A stretch of DNA of 64,000 bases from UBA10649 sp965227045 (GTDB taxonomy: Bacteria; Actinomycetota; Actinomycetes; S36-B12): the NCBI GenBank assembly GCA_965227045.1, contig OZ245718.1, positions 2,914,001 through 2,978,000 on the forward strand, given 5' to 3'. The position numbers and the translations under genes were made by a program. The notes below the pieces were generated by a model, which saw only the letters and a program-made list of their open reading frames with translations, did not search any database and was not told the origin of the DNA. Positions 26,625 to 35,725 of this stretch are shown here, piece after piece; within the stretch, counting starts at the first letter, position 1; the number at the start of each line of letters is the position of its first letter.

Positions 26625-27338
26625 TCAGCGGATCAGGAATCCGCCGTTGATATCGAGCACCGCTCCCGTGATGAAGCCCGCATGGGCGGAGCACAGGAAC
26701 GCGACGACATCGGCGACATCCTGAGGCTGCCCGAGCCGGCCGACGGGAATCCGGTCCTTCAGGTCCGCGATGTTCGCGACCATGTCCGTCGCGATCAGGC
26801 TCGGTGCTAGTGAGTTCGACGTGATTCCGAACGGCGCGTACTCGCTCGCGATCGACTTCGCGAGTGTCATGATGCCGCCCTTTGATGCGCCGTAGGCCGC
26901 CATCGCCTTTGCGCCTCCGGTAATGCCCGCGCTCGAGCCGATCGACAGGACCCGCCCATAGCCCTGCTCGCGCATGAGCGGAAGCACCTCGCGCGCAACG
27001 AGAAATGCGCCGGTCAGGTTGACCGCCAGCGTCTGGTTCCACATCGCCAGCGAGGTGTTCTCAAGAGTCTCGACATGGAAGACACCAGCGTTGAGCACGA
27101 GAATGCTGGGGCTGCCGGACTCGGCAACTGACGTCGCGACCGCCTGCTTGACGGAGTCCTCACTGGTGACGTCGAGTTGCAGATTGACGCATCCAGGTAT
27201 CTCCGGCGTGTTCAGGTCACCCACCGTGACGGTGGCGCCGAGGTCGCGCAGGGTCTCCGCGATCTGCCGCCCGATTCCGCGGGCACCGCCGGTGATAAAC
27301 GCGGATCGACCCTCAAAACCCTCGAGTTCCATGGTCAT
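26625..27338 (-). CDS. SDR-family oxidoreductase
   Basis: A 237-residue classical SDR with AFITGGARGIGRQ, VLNAGVF, the catalytic Ser-Tyr-Lys region SSAGITGGAKAMAAYGASKGG, and a terminal TGAVLDINGGFLI. ATG 27338 has AAAGGA 4 nt upstream; ATG 27332 is also possible. It lies 28 bp downstream of the zinc alcohol dehydrogenase gene, so the two form an operon. Substrate unknown. Confidence 0.88.
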   Translation of the reverse strand: MTMELEGFEGRSAFITGGARGIGRQIAETLRDLGATVTVGDLNTPEIPGCVNLQLDVTSEDSVKQAVATSVAESGSPSILVLNAGVFHVETLENTSLAMWNQTLAVNLTGAFLVAREVLPLMREQGYGRVLSIGSSAGITGGAKAMAAYGASKGGIMTLAKSIASEYAPFGITSNSLAPSLIATDMVANIADLKDRIPVGRLGQPQDVADVVAFLCSAHAGFITGAVLDINGGFLIR

Positions 27339-27366
27339 GGTTCCTTTCTGCGGTGGTGAGAAGACG

Positions 27367-28401
27367 TCAGTTGACGAGAACGGTGCGCATGGTGCGACCG
27401 CCCCGAAGGTCGTCCAACGCGGTGTTGGCATCGTCCATCGGTCGTACATCCATCGTGAGGTGCTCGGTGGTAAGCGTGCCCGCCTGGACGAGGTCGAGGA
27501 CGTCGACGATGTCCTGACGGACGAAGCCGCGGCTGCCCAGAAGCGACAGTTCCCGCCAGACGAGTTCACGGCTGGCCAGGTCGAAGGTGCCAAGGGACGT
27601 GCCGACCATGACGATGCGCGATCGGAAGCCAGCGATGTCGATCGCGAACCTGTCCATCTCGGGGCTACCCACGCACTGCAGGACGACATCGACCTGCGTG
27701 CCGATCAGCCTCGTCACCTCATCGGCGCCGGAGCTCGACCGGGCCAGCACGTCTGCGCCCAGGCGTTCGGCCAGCTCCAGTTTCGCCTCGCTGCGGCCGA
27801 CGGCGACGACGCGCGCGCCGAGGTGCTTGCCGATCTGTATCGCATTGCTGCCGATCCCTCCAGGACCGATGACCGCCAGAGTCTCGCCGGGCTGGAGCTT
27901 CGCGATCCGGGTGAGGGCGTGAAACGGCGTTGCCAGTGCGTCGGTGGCTACGGCAACCTGTGCGGGATCGAGTTCGGGAGACACCGCGACCAGGGTGTTG
28001 AGTGGCCGGATGACATAGTCCGCGAACGCACCGTCGACGTCGACACCCATGCGCGAGATGTCGGGGCCGAGATTCTCGAATCCGGCCTGGTACCAAGGTG
28101 AGTCGGTGGGACCGGAGATGTAGTAGATGGCGACCTGCTTGCCAACCCAGGCCGAATCGGCATCATCGCCGACGGCCACGACTCGGCCAGCCGCCTCGTG
28201 GCCCGGGACCACAGGCAACTTCTCGGCGCCGAAGCCACCCTTCTGCAAGAACACGTCCGATCCGCACACCCCGCACGCGTCTATGCGCACCAGCGCCTCG
28301 CCCGGCAGCGGCTCGCGCAGAACTTGCTCGGTGCGGCTCAGCGGAGCGTCGACGGCCGGCAGCACGAATGCGCGGGCTGGCCTTCCGTCGGGCGGTTCCA
28401 C
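27367..28401 (-). CDS. zinc-dependent medium-chain alcohol dehydrogenase
   Basis: A 344-residue MDR-family dehydrogenase. The catalytic zinc region has CGVCGSD and PGHEAAG, and the NAD-binding motif is GPGGIGSNAIQ. The structural-zinc four-cysteine loop seems absent: the stretch after HEAAGRVVAVGDDADSA reads WVGKQVAIYYISG with no cluster of cysteines. GTG 28401 starts 68 bp from the divergent isomerase-like gene across an operator. It likely oxidises a polyol or sugar alcohol. Confidence 0.87.
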   Translation of the reverse strand: MEPPDGRPARAFVLPAVDAPLSRTEQVLREPLPGEALVRIDACGVCGSDVFLQKGGFGAEKLPVVPGHEAAGRVVAVGDDADSAWVGKQVAIYYISGPTDSPWYQAGFENLGPDISRMGVDVDGAFADYVIRPLNTLVAVSPELDPAQVAVATDALATPFHALTRIAKLQPGETLAVIGPGGIGSNAIQIGKHLGARVVAVGRSEAKLELAERLGADVLARSSSGADEVTRLIGTQVDVVLQCVGSPEMDRFAIDIAGFRSRIVMVGTSLGTFDLASRELVWRELSLLGSRGFVRQDIVDVLDLVQAGTLTTEHLTMDVRPMDDANTALDDLRGGRTMRTVLVN

Positions 28402-28445
28402 AGCGAATACTCTAGTGGTGGGCTAGGCTGACAGCAATCCTTTCC

Positions 28446-28457
28446 GGGAACCTTTCC
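28446..28457. promoter_or_regulatory. LacI-type operator variant between divergent genes
   Basis: GGGAACCTTTCC, flanked by TTTCC upstream, lies between the alcohol dehydrogenase (minus) and the isomerase-like gene (plus). It is a weaker match to the cluster motif, without the CG core. Confidence 0.5.
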
Positions 28458-28469
28458 AGTGGAGCGAAC

Positions 28470-29843
28470 GTGAGTCGTGCGGTTGCGGTGATTCACCCGT
28501 ACTGGACCTTCTGGGAGTCCTCGGTTCCCGGCGACTTCCGCGCCGATCGCCAGCTCCTCCTCGACCGCGCGGTCGCGCTCCTCGAGCCTGAGTTCACGGT
28601 CGCCGTGGCCGCGGTGGTGGCGAGTCCTGACGAGGCTGCGCTTGTGGCCGAGCAGTGCAAGGCTGTCGACGCGGTCGTGATGGTGTCGACAATGGCGGCC
28701 CCGCCCACGACATCCATGGCCTTCCTCGAGCGGCTGCCCGACAAGCCCATCGTCGTGTGGGCCTTGCACGAGGACCGCAGCCTTCCCTCCGACTTCTCGC
28801 ACTCGGACATCACCACCCGAGGTGCGACCGTTGGCGGCCCGATGATCGTGAGCGCGCTTGCTCGAGCCGGTCGGCGATGCGACGTCGTGATGACAAGTCT
28901 GGATCGTCCGCAGGACGCTGTGGCGGCGGTGAGGTACGCGGCCGCTGCGGGCGCAGTCCGGGGCGCGACGATCCTGCGCATCGGCAGTCCGATGCCCGGG
29001 TATTCGAGCGTCGTGGCTACCGACGACGAACTCGCTGCGCTCGGCATCACGAGTGTCGTGGTCGATCCCGCAGAACTCGCAGCTCGGAGCAAGGCCGTCA
29101 CCGACGCGACGGTGGCCGGCCTGCGGGCCGAGGTCGATGCGCAGTTCGACGTTGACACCACGGTGGAGGCACTTGCCGTAGACCGCAGTGTTCGGGTCGA
29201 GGCGGCGCTGAGCACGCTCATCCTTGAGACCGGTGCCACGGCAGGTGCTCTGAACTGCCACGTGCCCGAGCTTCGCTTCGGCTCGGACGTGGGTGTGGCC
29301 CCGTGCCTGGCGCTGGGACGGCTCACGACGGCGGGTGTCCCGTGGACCTGCAGCGGCGATGTGGTCACAGCAATTGCGATGCTCACGGTTCAGAGCCTCG
29401 GGTTGCCGACGCTGTACCACGAGGTCGAGGCGGTCGACTACGAGACCGACGAGGTAGTGCTGGCCAACACCGGCGAGCACGACCTGCGCCTGTGCGGGTC
29501 GGCGCGTCCCGTGCTCGCCCCGGACGCCTGGTACACCGATGACCCGCTGCCAAGCGCCTGCGCTCTCTACTCGATCCCGCAGTCGCCAGCCTCTCTCGTG
29601 GGATTCGCGCCGCTCGAGGGTCTCAGGTGGATCGTCGCGGAGGGTGAGTTCACCGGGTCGTCATATCCACGAACCGGAACCCCAAACGCGGGCTTCAGGT
29701 TCGCCTCGGGCCACGTGTCAACTGCTTGGCCGAGGTGGCTTCAGTCGGGCGTCGTCCATCACTCCGCTGCGACAAACGCGCTCGTCGGTGAGGCGGTCGG
29801 GCGTATCGCTCACCATCTCGGTGGGCACGTCGTCTTCGTCTAA
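28470..29843 (+). CDS. L-fucose/L-arabinose isomerase superfamily protein
   Basis: A 457-residue protein that resembles the FucI/AraA-type isomerases: an N-terminal VAVIHPYWTFWE, VVMVSTMAAPPTTSMAFLE, a middle LNCHVPELRFGSDVGVAPCLALG, and a C-terminal HHLGGHVVFV. It is shorter than classical FucI. Relatives interconvert aldoses and ketoses; others have no known activity. GTG 28470 is 12 bp beyond the operator with only weak ribosome-binding signal. It is followed by an SDR gene. Confidence 0.7.
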   Translation: MSRAVAVIHPYWTFWESSVPGDFRADRQLLLDRAVALLEPEFTVAVAAVVASPDEAALVAEQCKAVDAVVMVSTMAAPPTTSMAFLERLPDKPIVVWALHEDRSLPSDFSHSDITTRGATVGGPMIVSALARAGRRCDVVMTSLDRPQDAVAAVRYAAAAGAVRGATILRIGSPMPGYSSVVATDDELAALGITSVVVDPAELAARSKAVTDATVAGLRAEVDAQFDVDTTVEALAVDRSVRVEAALSTLILETGATAGALNCHVPELRFGSDVGVAPCLALGRLTTAGVPWTCSGDVVTAIAMLTVQSLGLPTLYHEVEAVDYETDEVVLANTGEHDLRLCGSARPVLAPDAWYTDDPLPSACALYSIPQSPASLVGFAPLEGLRWIVAEGEFTGSSYPRTGTPNAGFRFASGHVSTAWPRWLQSGVVHHSAATNALVGEAVGRIAHHLGGHVVFV

Positions 29844-29871
29844 GAGCAATCTCAAGCCTAGGAGGGCAATC

Positions 29872-30612
29872 ATGGAACGCAGGAAGTCGGCAGTGGTCAC
29901 GGGAGCAGCAAGTGGCATCGGGCGGGCAACCGCGCTGCGGCTCCATCGTGACGGAATCGACGTGCTCGCGGTCGATCGTGACGAGGCCAGGCTCGCCGAC
30001 GAGGAGCTCTCCGTACTGCGCACCATTGCCGTGGACCTCAGCACGAGCGAGGGCCGCGACGCGGTAATCGCCGCCGAGCCAACCCCTGACATGCTCGTGA
30101 ACGCGGCCGGGTTGATTCGCCTCAAGCCAATCCTCGATTTCACGATCCAGGACATCCGCGACATCTATGCCGTCAACATCGAGGCCGTGTGGGACCTGTG
30201 CTCACGACTGGGCCGCGAGATGCCCCCGGGTAGCGCGATTGTCAACGTCAGTTCGGTGTCGGCCAAGGCTCCCGTCACCCCGGAGACCGCTGTGTACGCA
30301 TCGTCAAAGGCCGCGGTCGTCTCTATTACGAAGTCATTCGCCTACGCCTTCGCGGCCCGGAATGTCCGCGTCAACGCGATCCTCCCGGGGATCATGGACA
30401 CACCCATGCAGGACACGGTCCTCGAACGGCTTGCGGAGATCCGCGGGATCACGGTCGAGTCCATCAGCAATGCGCGCATGGCCACGGTGCCGCTTGGCAG
30501 GGGAGCGCATCCCGACGAGTGCGCCGGCGTGATCGCCTTCCTGCTGTCCGACGAGGCTGGGTACATGACCGGGCAGGCGATCAACCAGACCGGCGGAATG
30601 GTGATGTTCTAG
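29872..30612 (+). CDS. SDR-family oxidoreductase
   Basis: A 246-residue SDR with VVTGAASGIGRAT, the catalytic motif YASSKAA, and YMTGQAINQTGGMVMF at the end. ATG 29872 has GGAGGG at 29861; the longer upstream frame is shadow sequence of the preceding gene. Likely oxidises a sugar or sugar acid hydroxyl; substrate unknown. Confidence 0.9.
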   Translation: MERRKSAVVTGAASGIGRATALRLHRDGIDVLAVDRDEARLADEELSVLRTIAVDLSTSEGRDAVIAAEPTPDMLVNAAGLIRLKPILDFTIQDIRDIYAVNIEAVWDLCSRLGREMPPGSAIVNVSSVSAKAPVTPETAVYASSKAAVVSITKSFAYAFAARNVRVNAILPGIMDTPMQDTVLERLAEIRGITVESISNARMATVPLGRGAHPDECAGVIAFLLSDEAGYMTGQAINQTGGMVMF

Positions 30613-30629
30613 CAACCACGGGAAAGTGC

Positions 30630-30676
30630 TTGACAATGCCCTTCAAGTGGTTAAGCGTAGGACTGGAAAGGATTCC
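30630..30676 (+). promoter_or_regulatory. promoter with LacI-type operator for Gfo/Idh 2
   Basis: TTGACA at 30630-30635 and a weak -10 around TAAGCG (30652). Operator GGAAAGGATTCC lies at 30665-30676, 37 bp before the start codon. Confidence 0.65.
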
Positions 30677-30712
30677 GGAATTTAGCTCCAGGCGGCGGGG
30701 AGGTGTAGCGAC

Positions 30713-31771
30713 ATGGGCAAGAAGGTCAGGGTCGGAGTTATCGGAGCCGGCAGTTGGACCATGTCCAGTCACCTGCCGAACCTGGCGAGGCACGACGACG
30801 TGGAGTTCGTCGCCGTATCTCGAAAAGGCCCGGAGATGCTGCAGATGGTCCGGGATCGCTACGGGTTCGCCATCGCGTCCGAGGACTACCGCGATGTGCT
30901 CGATGCGGGGGTGGATGTCTGCATCGTCGCCAGCCCCACGGCCCTCCATCACGAGCACGCCAAGGCCGCTCTCATGTCTGGCGCCCATGTGATGTGCGAG
31001 AAGGCTTTCACGGTCAGTCCGTCCGATGCGTGGGATCTGGTGGCGACTGCCGAGCAGCAGCACAGGGAACTGGTGGTTGCGTTCGGGTGGAACTACCAGC
31101 CGGTCGCGCAGGCCGCCAAGCGCTCGATGGCCGAGCTTGGACTCGGGACGATCGAGCAGCTGAGCGTGACCATGTCGTCAGTGACCCGCGAACTTCTCTC
31201 GAACACGGGTGCCTATCCGGGGGCCGCGCCCGAGTCGATTCCCGAACCGCGGACCTGGACCGACGCGGCCGTCTCCGGCGGTGGTTACGGCCAAGCGCAG
31301 TTGTCCCATGCGCTGGGACTTGCGCTCTGGCTGACTGGACTGCGCGCCGATGCTGGCTTCGCGTTCATGAGCGCGCCGATGGACGCGCCGGTCGAGTTGC
31401 ACGATGCCATCACGCTGCGGTTCGACGGCAACGCGATCGGCGTCGTGTCGGGCGGCTCCTCGCACCTGGGCGCCAGCCGGTACTCGCACGCACTCGAGGT
31501 CCGCGTGATCGGAAGCGAAGGCCAGCTCATGGTCGACACCGAGCGCGAGGCGGCATGGCACTACTTCAAGGGCCAGGAGCGCATTGCGGACCTGGCCGCT
31601 GGGTCGGGAGAGCAGAACTGCATCGGGCCCATCGAGGCGATTCTCGCGGCGGGCCGCGGAGAGCCGTTCGAGAACGCCTCACCCGGTGAACTCGCTGCCC
31701 GCACGGTCGAGGCGCTGGACATCGCGTATCGAAGTGCGCGGTCCGGTCACCTCGAGACTCGCCAGTCGTAA
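30713..31771 (+). CDS. Gfo/Idh/MocA-family oxidoreductase 2
   Basis: A 352-residue paralogue of the proteins at 23178 and 40523, with VGVIGAGSWTMSSHLPNL and SGGGYGQAQLSHALGLALWL. It differs at the catalytic motif, reading CEKAFT where the other two have CEKP; the Lys is kept. ATG 30713 follows GGAGG. Predicted NAD(P)-dependent sugar oxidoreductase. It is paired with cysteine-rich paralogue B 42 bp downstream. Confidence 0.88.
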   Translation: MGKKVRVGVIGAGSWTMSSHLPNLARHDDVEFVAVSRKGPEMLQMVRDRYGFAIASEDYRDVLDAGVDVCIVASPTALHHEHAKAALMSGAHVMCEKAFTVSPSDAWDLVATAEQQHRELVVAFGWNYQPVAQAAKRSMAELGLGTIEQLSVTMSSVTRELLSNTGAYPGAAPESIPEPRTWTDAAVSGGGYGQAQLSHALGLALWLTGLRADAGFAFMSAPMDAPVELHDAITLRFDGNAIGVVSGGSSHLGASRYSHALEVRVIGSEGQLMVDTEREAAWHYFKGQERIADLAAGSGEQNCIGPIEAILAAGRGEPFENASPGELAARTVEALDIAYRSARSGHLETRQS

Positions 31772-31813
31772 GTCGTAAGTCGTCGCTGTGAAACTGACAA
31801 AGGGAGAATGCGC

Positions 31814-32935
31814 GTGAAGATCGACCTCGGTACCACGATTGAGTACGCCCCGAGCATCGGCCGTCGGGTGCGCCTGGGCTCATGGGACGACCAGCGAGTG
31901 TCGACCTACTCCAAGATCCAGGACGCCATTGACGCGGGCGACTGGGAGTTCGCGGCCGAGTTGTCCGCGTACTTCGTCGACGAGGCCAGTGTCTGCTACG
32001 GCATCTACCGCCAGTGGATCCCCGACCTCCGGGCGTTCCTCAAGGAGAACGGCATCTCGGCCGAGGACCTGAAGGACATCGATCGATCCATCGTCGCCAA
32101 GCTGAACCTCCCCGACGGCCAGCCGTGGGATCCGTCCTGGCAGTGGCACTTGGTGCGCACGCAGGGCGAGTCGCTCGTCGAGGCCATCCACCATCACGAG
32201 GCTGCCCTCGCACACGAGCGGTTGGTGGAGCTGAAGGAAACGTGGCGTCGCTGTCATGACCGCGACGTCGACCACACCTACGGGTTGATGAGCGAGATCG
32301 TCGCGCGCCTCGGTGAGGCCGCGATCGGCCGCATGTGGGACAAGGTCGTCCTGCCGCTGTTCATCTGGCGCTACGAGAAGTTCAACATCGACAACCAGCC
32401 ATGGGCCGATGCTCTGGATACCTTGATGCTCGTCGCGTGTGAGGCGATGCGCGGCCATCTCGTCGGCCCGGAGCGCACTGGTGACTTTGAGCTCATCGAG
32501 ACCGATGACCGCTACATCCTGCGCTTCGATCCGTGCGGATCGGGTGGACGCACGATCCGTGGCGACACCATCGAGGGAACGCCTCCTCGGATGGAAGCGC
32601 CGTACGGATGGTCGGTCTCCGAAGAGCCGCATCCGTGGAATCACTACCAGACCGGGGTGTGCCACTACTGCACTCACTGCATCAGGCTCATGGAAGAACT
32701 CCCGATGGATCGCTTCGGATATCCGGTCCGCGTCGTCGATCCGCCCCGGTACGGAGTTCCCGACGAGTCCGGCCAGCCGGTGAAGTGCCAGTGGCAGATG
32801 TTCAAGGACCCGACGACAGTCCCGGAGGAGTACTACGAGCGGGTGGGCCGCAAGAAGCCCGAGGTTTTCGGCTCGGTCGCGCTCGGTTCGCCCTCGCTCG
32901 GCGAGGTCACCGTGGCCATGCCCGGCTCCGGCTGA
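31814..32935 (+). CDS. uncharacterised cysteine-rich protein, paralogue B (DPCGSGG family)
   Basis: A 373-residue paralogue of the 10026 protein. Conserved blocks are LRFDPCGSGGR (Cys241), TGVCHYCTHCI (Cys283, 286, 289), and KCQWQMFKDPT (Cys325), ending YYERVGRKKPE. Start choice: AGGGAG is 1 nt from ATG 31808 but 7 nt from GTG 31814, so GTG is preferred. It is closer to paralogue C than to A. No known domain is recognised. Its position behind an oxidoreductase gene suggests a catalytic or electron-transfer partner. Confidence 0.85.
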   Translation: MKIDLGTTIEYAPSIGRRVRLGSWDDQRVSTYSKIQDAIDAGDWEFAAELSAYFVDEASVCYGIYRQWIPDLRAFLKENGISAEDLKDIDRSIVAKLNLPDGQPWDPSWQWHLVRTQGESLVEAIHHHEAALAHERLVELKETWRRCHDRDVDHTYGLMSEIVARLGEAAIGRMWDKVVLPLFIWRYEKFNIDNQPWADALDTLMLVACEAMRGHLVGPERTGDFELIETDDRYILRFDPCGSGGRTIRGDTIEGTPPRMEAPYGWSVSEEPHPWNHYQTGVCHYCTHCIRLMEELPMDRFGYPVRVVDPPRYGVPDESGQPVKCQWQMFKDPTTVPEEYYERVGRKKPEVFGSVALGSPSLGEVTVAMPGSG

Positions 32936-33012
32936 TCGGTCCGGCGCTGAGATAACTTGGTCCTGCGCGTGACGGCGAATGTGACGTTATGGCCGCAGTT
33001 CTGCTGAGTTGC

Positions 33013-33079
33013 TTGACACGGCAAAGGGACCGCTTCATAGTAACGCTATGTTTCTGGAAAGGGTTCCAGAAACGCATCC
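33013..33079 (+). promoter_or_regulatory. promoter with two LacI-type operators before ABC importer 2
   Basis: TTGACA at 33013-33018, 17-bp spacer, CATAGT at 33036-33041. Operator GGAAAGGGTTCC at 33056-33067 is inside the perfect arms TTTCTGGAA/TTCCAGAAA (33051-33072), and a second site AGAAACGCATCC directly abuts it at 33068-33079. Confidence 0.77.
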
Positions 33080-33092
33080 AGAAAGGTCGGCC

Positions 33093-34187
33093 ATGGATTC
33101 ACTGAGAGCAAAAATGCTCGGCGTAGTCACGGTAGGCACCGCGTGTCTACTGGTGCTTACGGCGTGCGGTAGTTCGAGTTCAAGCGAGTCTGCGTCCTCG
33201 TCTGAGGCCCCTGCAGCTTCCGAAGCCCCTGCGGCCTCCGAAGCGCCGGCAGCAAGCGAGGCGCCAGCAGCCTCCGAAGAGGCAGCCGCGGAAGGCGCTG
33301 TTGTCCCCGGCAGCGGCGACGGTCTGAAGATCGGCTACATCTCGCTCGGTGACAGCCTCCCGTTCGTGAAGATCGTGTCGGATGGCATCAAGGCCGCAGC
33401 CGAGACAGCGGGTGCCGAACTCGTGTTCTGCGACTCGCAGCTCGACGCGGCCAAGGCCCTCGACTGCGCACGGACCTTCAAGACGCAGAACGTCGATGGA
33501 ATCCTCAACTTCCAGCTGGACCAGAAGGCAGCGGCGCAGATCTGTGCGGCCGGACCGGATGTCCCGGTCATCGCCATCGATATCCACCAGGCTCCATGTG
33601 AGAAGGCATTCATGGGCGCGAACAACTCCCTCGCAGGCGAGGTCGCGGGTGAGGCTCTCGGAAACTTCTACAAGGAGAAGTTCAACTGCGAGTACGACGC
33701 CTTCGTCAAGGGTGAGCAGCCGGCTGCAGGCGAGGTCACGGCGCTGCGCGCCGACGGCGTCGTCACCGGCTTCGAGAAGGTTTGCGGCCCCATCCCGGCC
33801 GACAAGCTGCGTGCGGTCGACCTGGGCTCCACCACGGATGACGGTCGGGCAAAGTTCGCTGACACGCTGACCGCTCTTCAGGGACTGAAGAACATTGCGG
33901 TGTCCTCGATCAACGACGACACGGGTCTCGGTGTTATCGCAGCGGCGAAGGCGGCCAACCGCCTCGACGACATCTGGCTGATCAGCCAGGGAGCCGACCC
34001 GACATCATGGGAGAACATCCGGACCAACGACCACTGGGTCGGCGATTCGGCGTACTTCCCCGAGCGTTACGGCGAGATCGGCATTCCGGCGATGATCAAG
34101 CTGATCAACGGTGAGGACGCGGGCGACCTGCTCGTCAAGCACCAGTTGGTCAACAAGGCGAACATCGACCAGGTCTACCCGCAGTAA
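33093..34187 (+). CDS. sugar ABC transporter substrate-binding lipoprotein 2
   Basis: A 364-residue binding protein. The signal peptide has lipobox LTAC, followed by a low-complexity linker of repeated Ser-Glu-Ala-Pro-Ala units, then a type I sugar-binding domain (IGYISLGDSLPFVKIVSDGI, VPVIAIDIHQAPCEKAFMGANN). It contains several cysteines that could pair outside the cell. ATG 33093 has GAAAGG upstream. It differs strongly from binding protein 1, so the two importers probably take different ligands. Confidence 0.9.
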   Translation: MDSLRAKMLGVVTVGTACLLVLTACGSSSSSESASSSEAPAASEAPAASEAPAASEAPAASEEAAAEGAVVPGSGDGLKIGYISLGDSLPFVKIVSDGIKAAAETAGAELVFCDSQLDAAKALDCARTFKTQNVDGILNFQLDQKAAAQICAAGPDVPVIAIDIHQAPCEKAFMGANNSLAGEVAGEALGNFYKEKFNCEYDAFVKGEQPAAGEVTALRADGVVTGFEKVCGPIPADKLRAVDLGSTTDDGRAKFADTLTALQGLKNIAVSSINDDTGLGVIAAAKAANRLDDIWLISQGADPTSWENIRTNDHWVGDSAYFPERYGEIGIPAMIKLINGEDAGDLLVKHQLVNKANIDQVYPQ

Positions 34188-34213
34188 GAACTCCAACTAT
34201 CGATGCGGATGCC

Positions 34214-35722
34214 ATGAATCAGATTGAAGGCCACGTCTCCCTGACGATGCGTGGCATCCGTAAGTCGTTCGGTGGTGTCGAGGTCCTCCACGGTGTGGAC
34301 CTCGACGCCACCGGCGGCTCCATCCTCGCCCTGCTCGGCGAGAACGGAGCAGGCAAGTCGACCCTGGTGAAGATCCTCGCCGGCGACTACACCGCCGACG
34401 ACGGCGCAATTGAGATTGACTCTGAGTCACACTCGTCGTTCACCCCGGCCTCGTCACGCCGACTCGGCGTGCGCATGATCAGCCAGGAGTTCCAGGACGC
34501 CGGGACCCTGACGGTGGCGGAGAACATCAGCCTGGGTCGCTGGCCAAACCGGGCCGGAGTAGTCAACTGGAACGCCGTTAAGAAGCGCGCAGAGGACGTT
34601 CTCGGTCCGATGGGAGTGTCCATCGACCCCGGCGCGATCGTGGGAACCCTCCGAGTCGGCGAGCGGCAGGTCGTCGAGATTGCGCGCGCCCTCGCGGACC
34701 AGGCGCGAATTCTCGTGCTCGATGAGCCCACCGCGGCACTCTCGCAGCAGGAAGTGCACAAACTCTTCGACTGGGTGCGCAGACTGCGTGACCAGGGCGT
34801 CTGCATCATCTACATCACGCATCGACTCGACGAGGTTGCCGAACTCTCCGATCGCGTACTCGTGCTCCGGAACGGCAGCGTCGCGCTCGACGCGGAGACC
34901 TCTTCGGTGAGTCGCCGCGAACTGGTTCAGGCAATGGTCGGTCGCGACATCGGCACCGTCCACCGCCCCCCGGCCAGCGACCCTTCACTCCTCGGCGAGG
35001 CGATGGTCGAGATGGAGGAGGTGTCCGTCGGCGATCAGGTCGTCGGCGTGACGATGTCCGTCCGGCGCGGCGAGGTCGTGTGCATCTACGGAAAGTTGGG
35101 CAGCGGAACGAGCCAGGTCGCGGACCTCTGCTTCGGCCTTCGTCAGCCGACATCCGGGGTACTGCGCATCAACGGAAGCGAGGCCCCGATGCCCGGCCCG
35201 GGGCAGGCGATTGCCCGAGGAGTCGGATTCCTGCCCCCCGACCGCAAGCGCGAGGGCATCTTCATGATCCGTCCGGTCATCGAGAACCTTGCAGTCGCAT
35301 CCTGGAAGCGGCTTGCCTCCGGCGGGTTCATCATGAAGAAGGGCTCCGAGGAAGAAGCCTACGAGCGTTGGGCGCCCGTGCTGAACGTCAAGGCCGACCG
35401 CCCCTCGGTGAACCCGATCAGCAGCCTGTCGGGTGGCAACCAGCAGAAGGTGCTGCTCGGACGATGGCTCGAGCGCGGCTCCGATCCACTCGTGCTCGTC
35501 GAGCCGACTCGTGGCGTCGACGTCGGCGCCCGCCAGGAGATCTACAGCACTCTGAGGCAGTTGGCCGCGGAGGGCAAGGCGATCCTGGTGGTCACGTCCG
35601 ACTACGAGGAGGCCGTGCAAGTGGCCGACCGCGTGCTGGTGATGGCGCGCGGGCAGATTGTCGATGAGTTCACCAACGACGACGTAACGACCGCGAATCT
35701 CATCGCGGCTTCTGGAGGATGA
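34214..35722 (+). CDS. sugar ABC transporter ATP-binding protein 2 (two ABC domains)
   Basis: A 502-residue RbsA/XylG-type double ATPase. Domain 1 has GENGAGKS, LRVGERQVVEIARAL and LVLDEPTAALS; domain 2 has a degenerate Walker A (GKLGSGTSQ), LSGGNQQKVLLG and VEPTRGVDVG. It is encoded just after its binding protein and 3 bp before its permease. Gene order (binding protein, ATPase, permease) differs from importer 1. Confidence 0.93.
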   Translation: MNQIEGHVSLTMRGIRKSFGGVEVLHGVDLDATGGSILALLGENGAGKSTLVKILAGDYTADDGAIEIDSESHSSFTPASSRRLGVRMISQEFQDAGTLTVAENISLGRWPNRAGVVNWNAVKKRAEDVLGPMGVSIDPGAIVGTLRVGERQVVEIARALADQARILVLDEPTAALSQQEVHKLFDWVRRLRDQGVCIIYITHRLDEVAELSDRVLVLRNGSVALDAETSSVSRRELVQAMVGRDIGTVHRPPASDPSLLGEAMVEMEEVSVGDQVVGVTMSVRRGEVVCIYGKLGSGTSQVADLCFGLRQPTSGVLRINGSEAPMPGPGQAIARGVGFLPPDRKREGIFMIRPVIENLAVASWKRLASGGFIMKKGSEEEAYERWAPVLNVKADRPSVNPISSLSGGNQQKVLLGRWLERGSDPLVLVEPTRGVDVGARQEIYSTLRQLAAEGKAILVVTSDYEEAVQVADRVLVMARGQIVDEFTNDDVTTANLIAASGG

Positions 35723-35725
35723 GCA

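Noticed and set aside
31771..31800. Short direct repeat AGTCGTA after Gfo/Idh 2
   Set aside because: Only two or three 7-nt copies at the end of the gene; likely slippage, with no sign of a mobile element.
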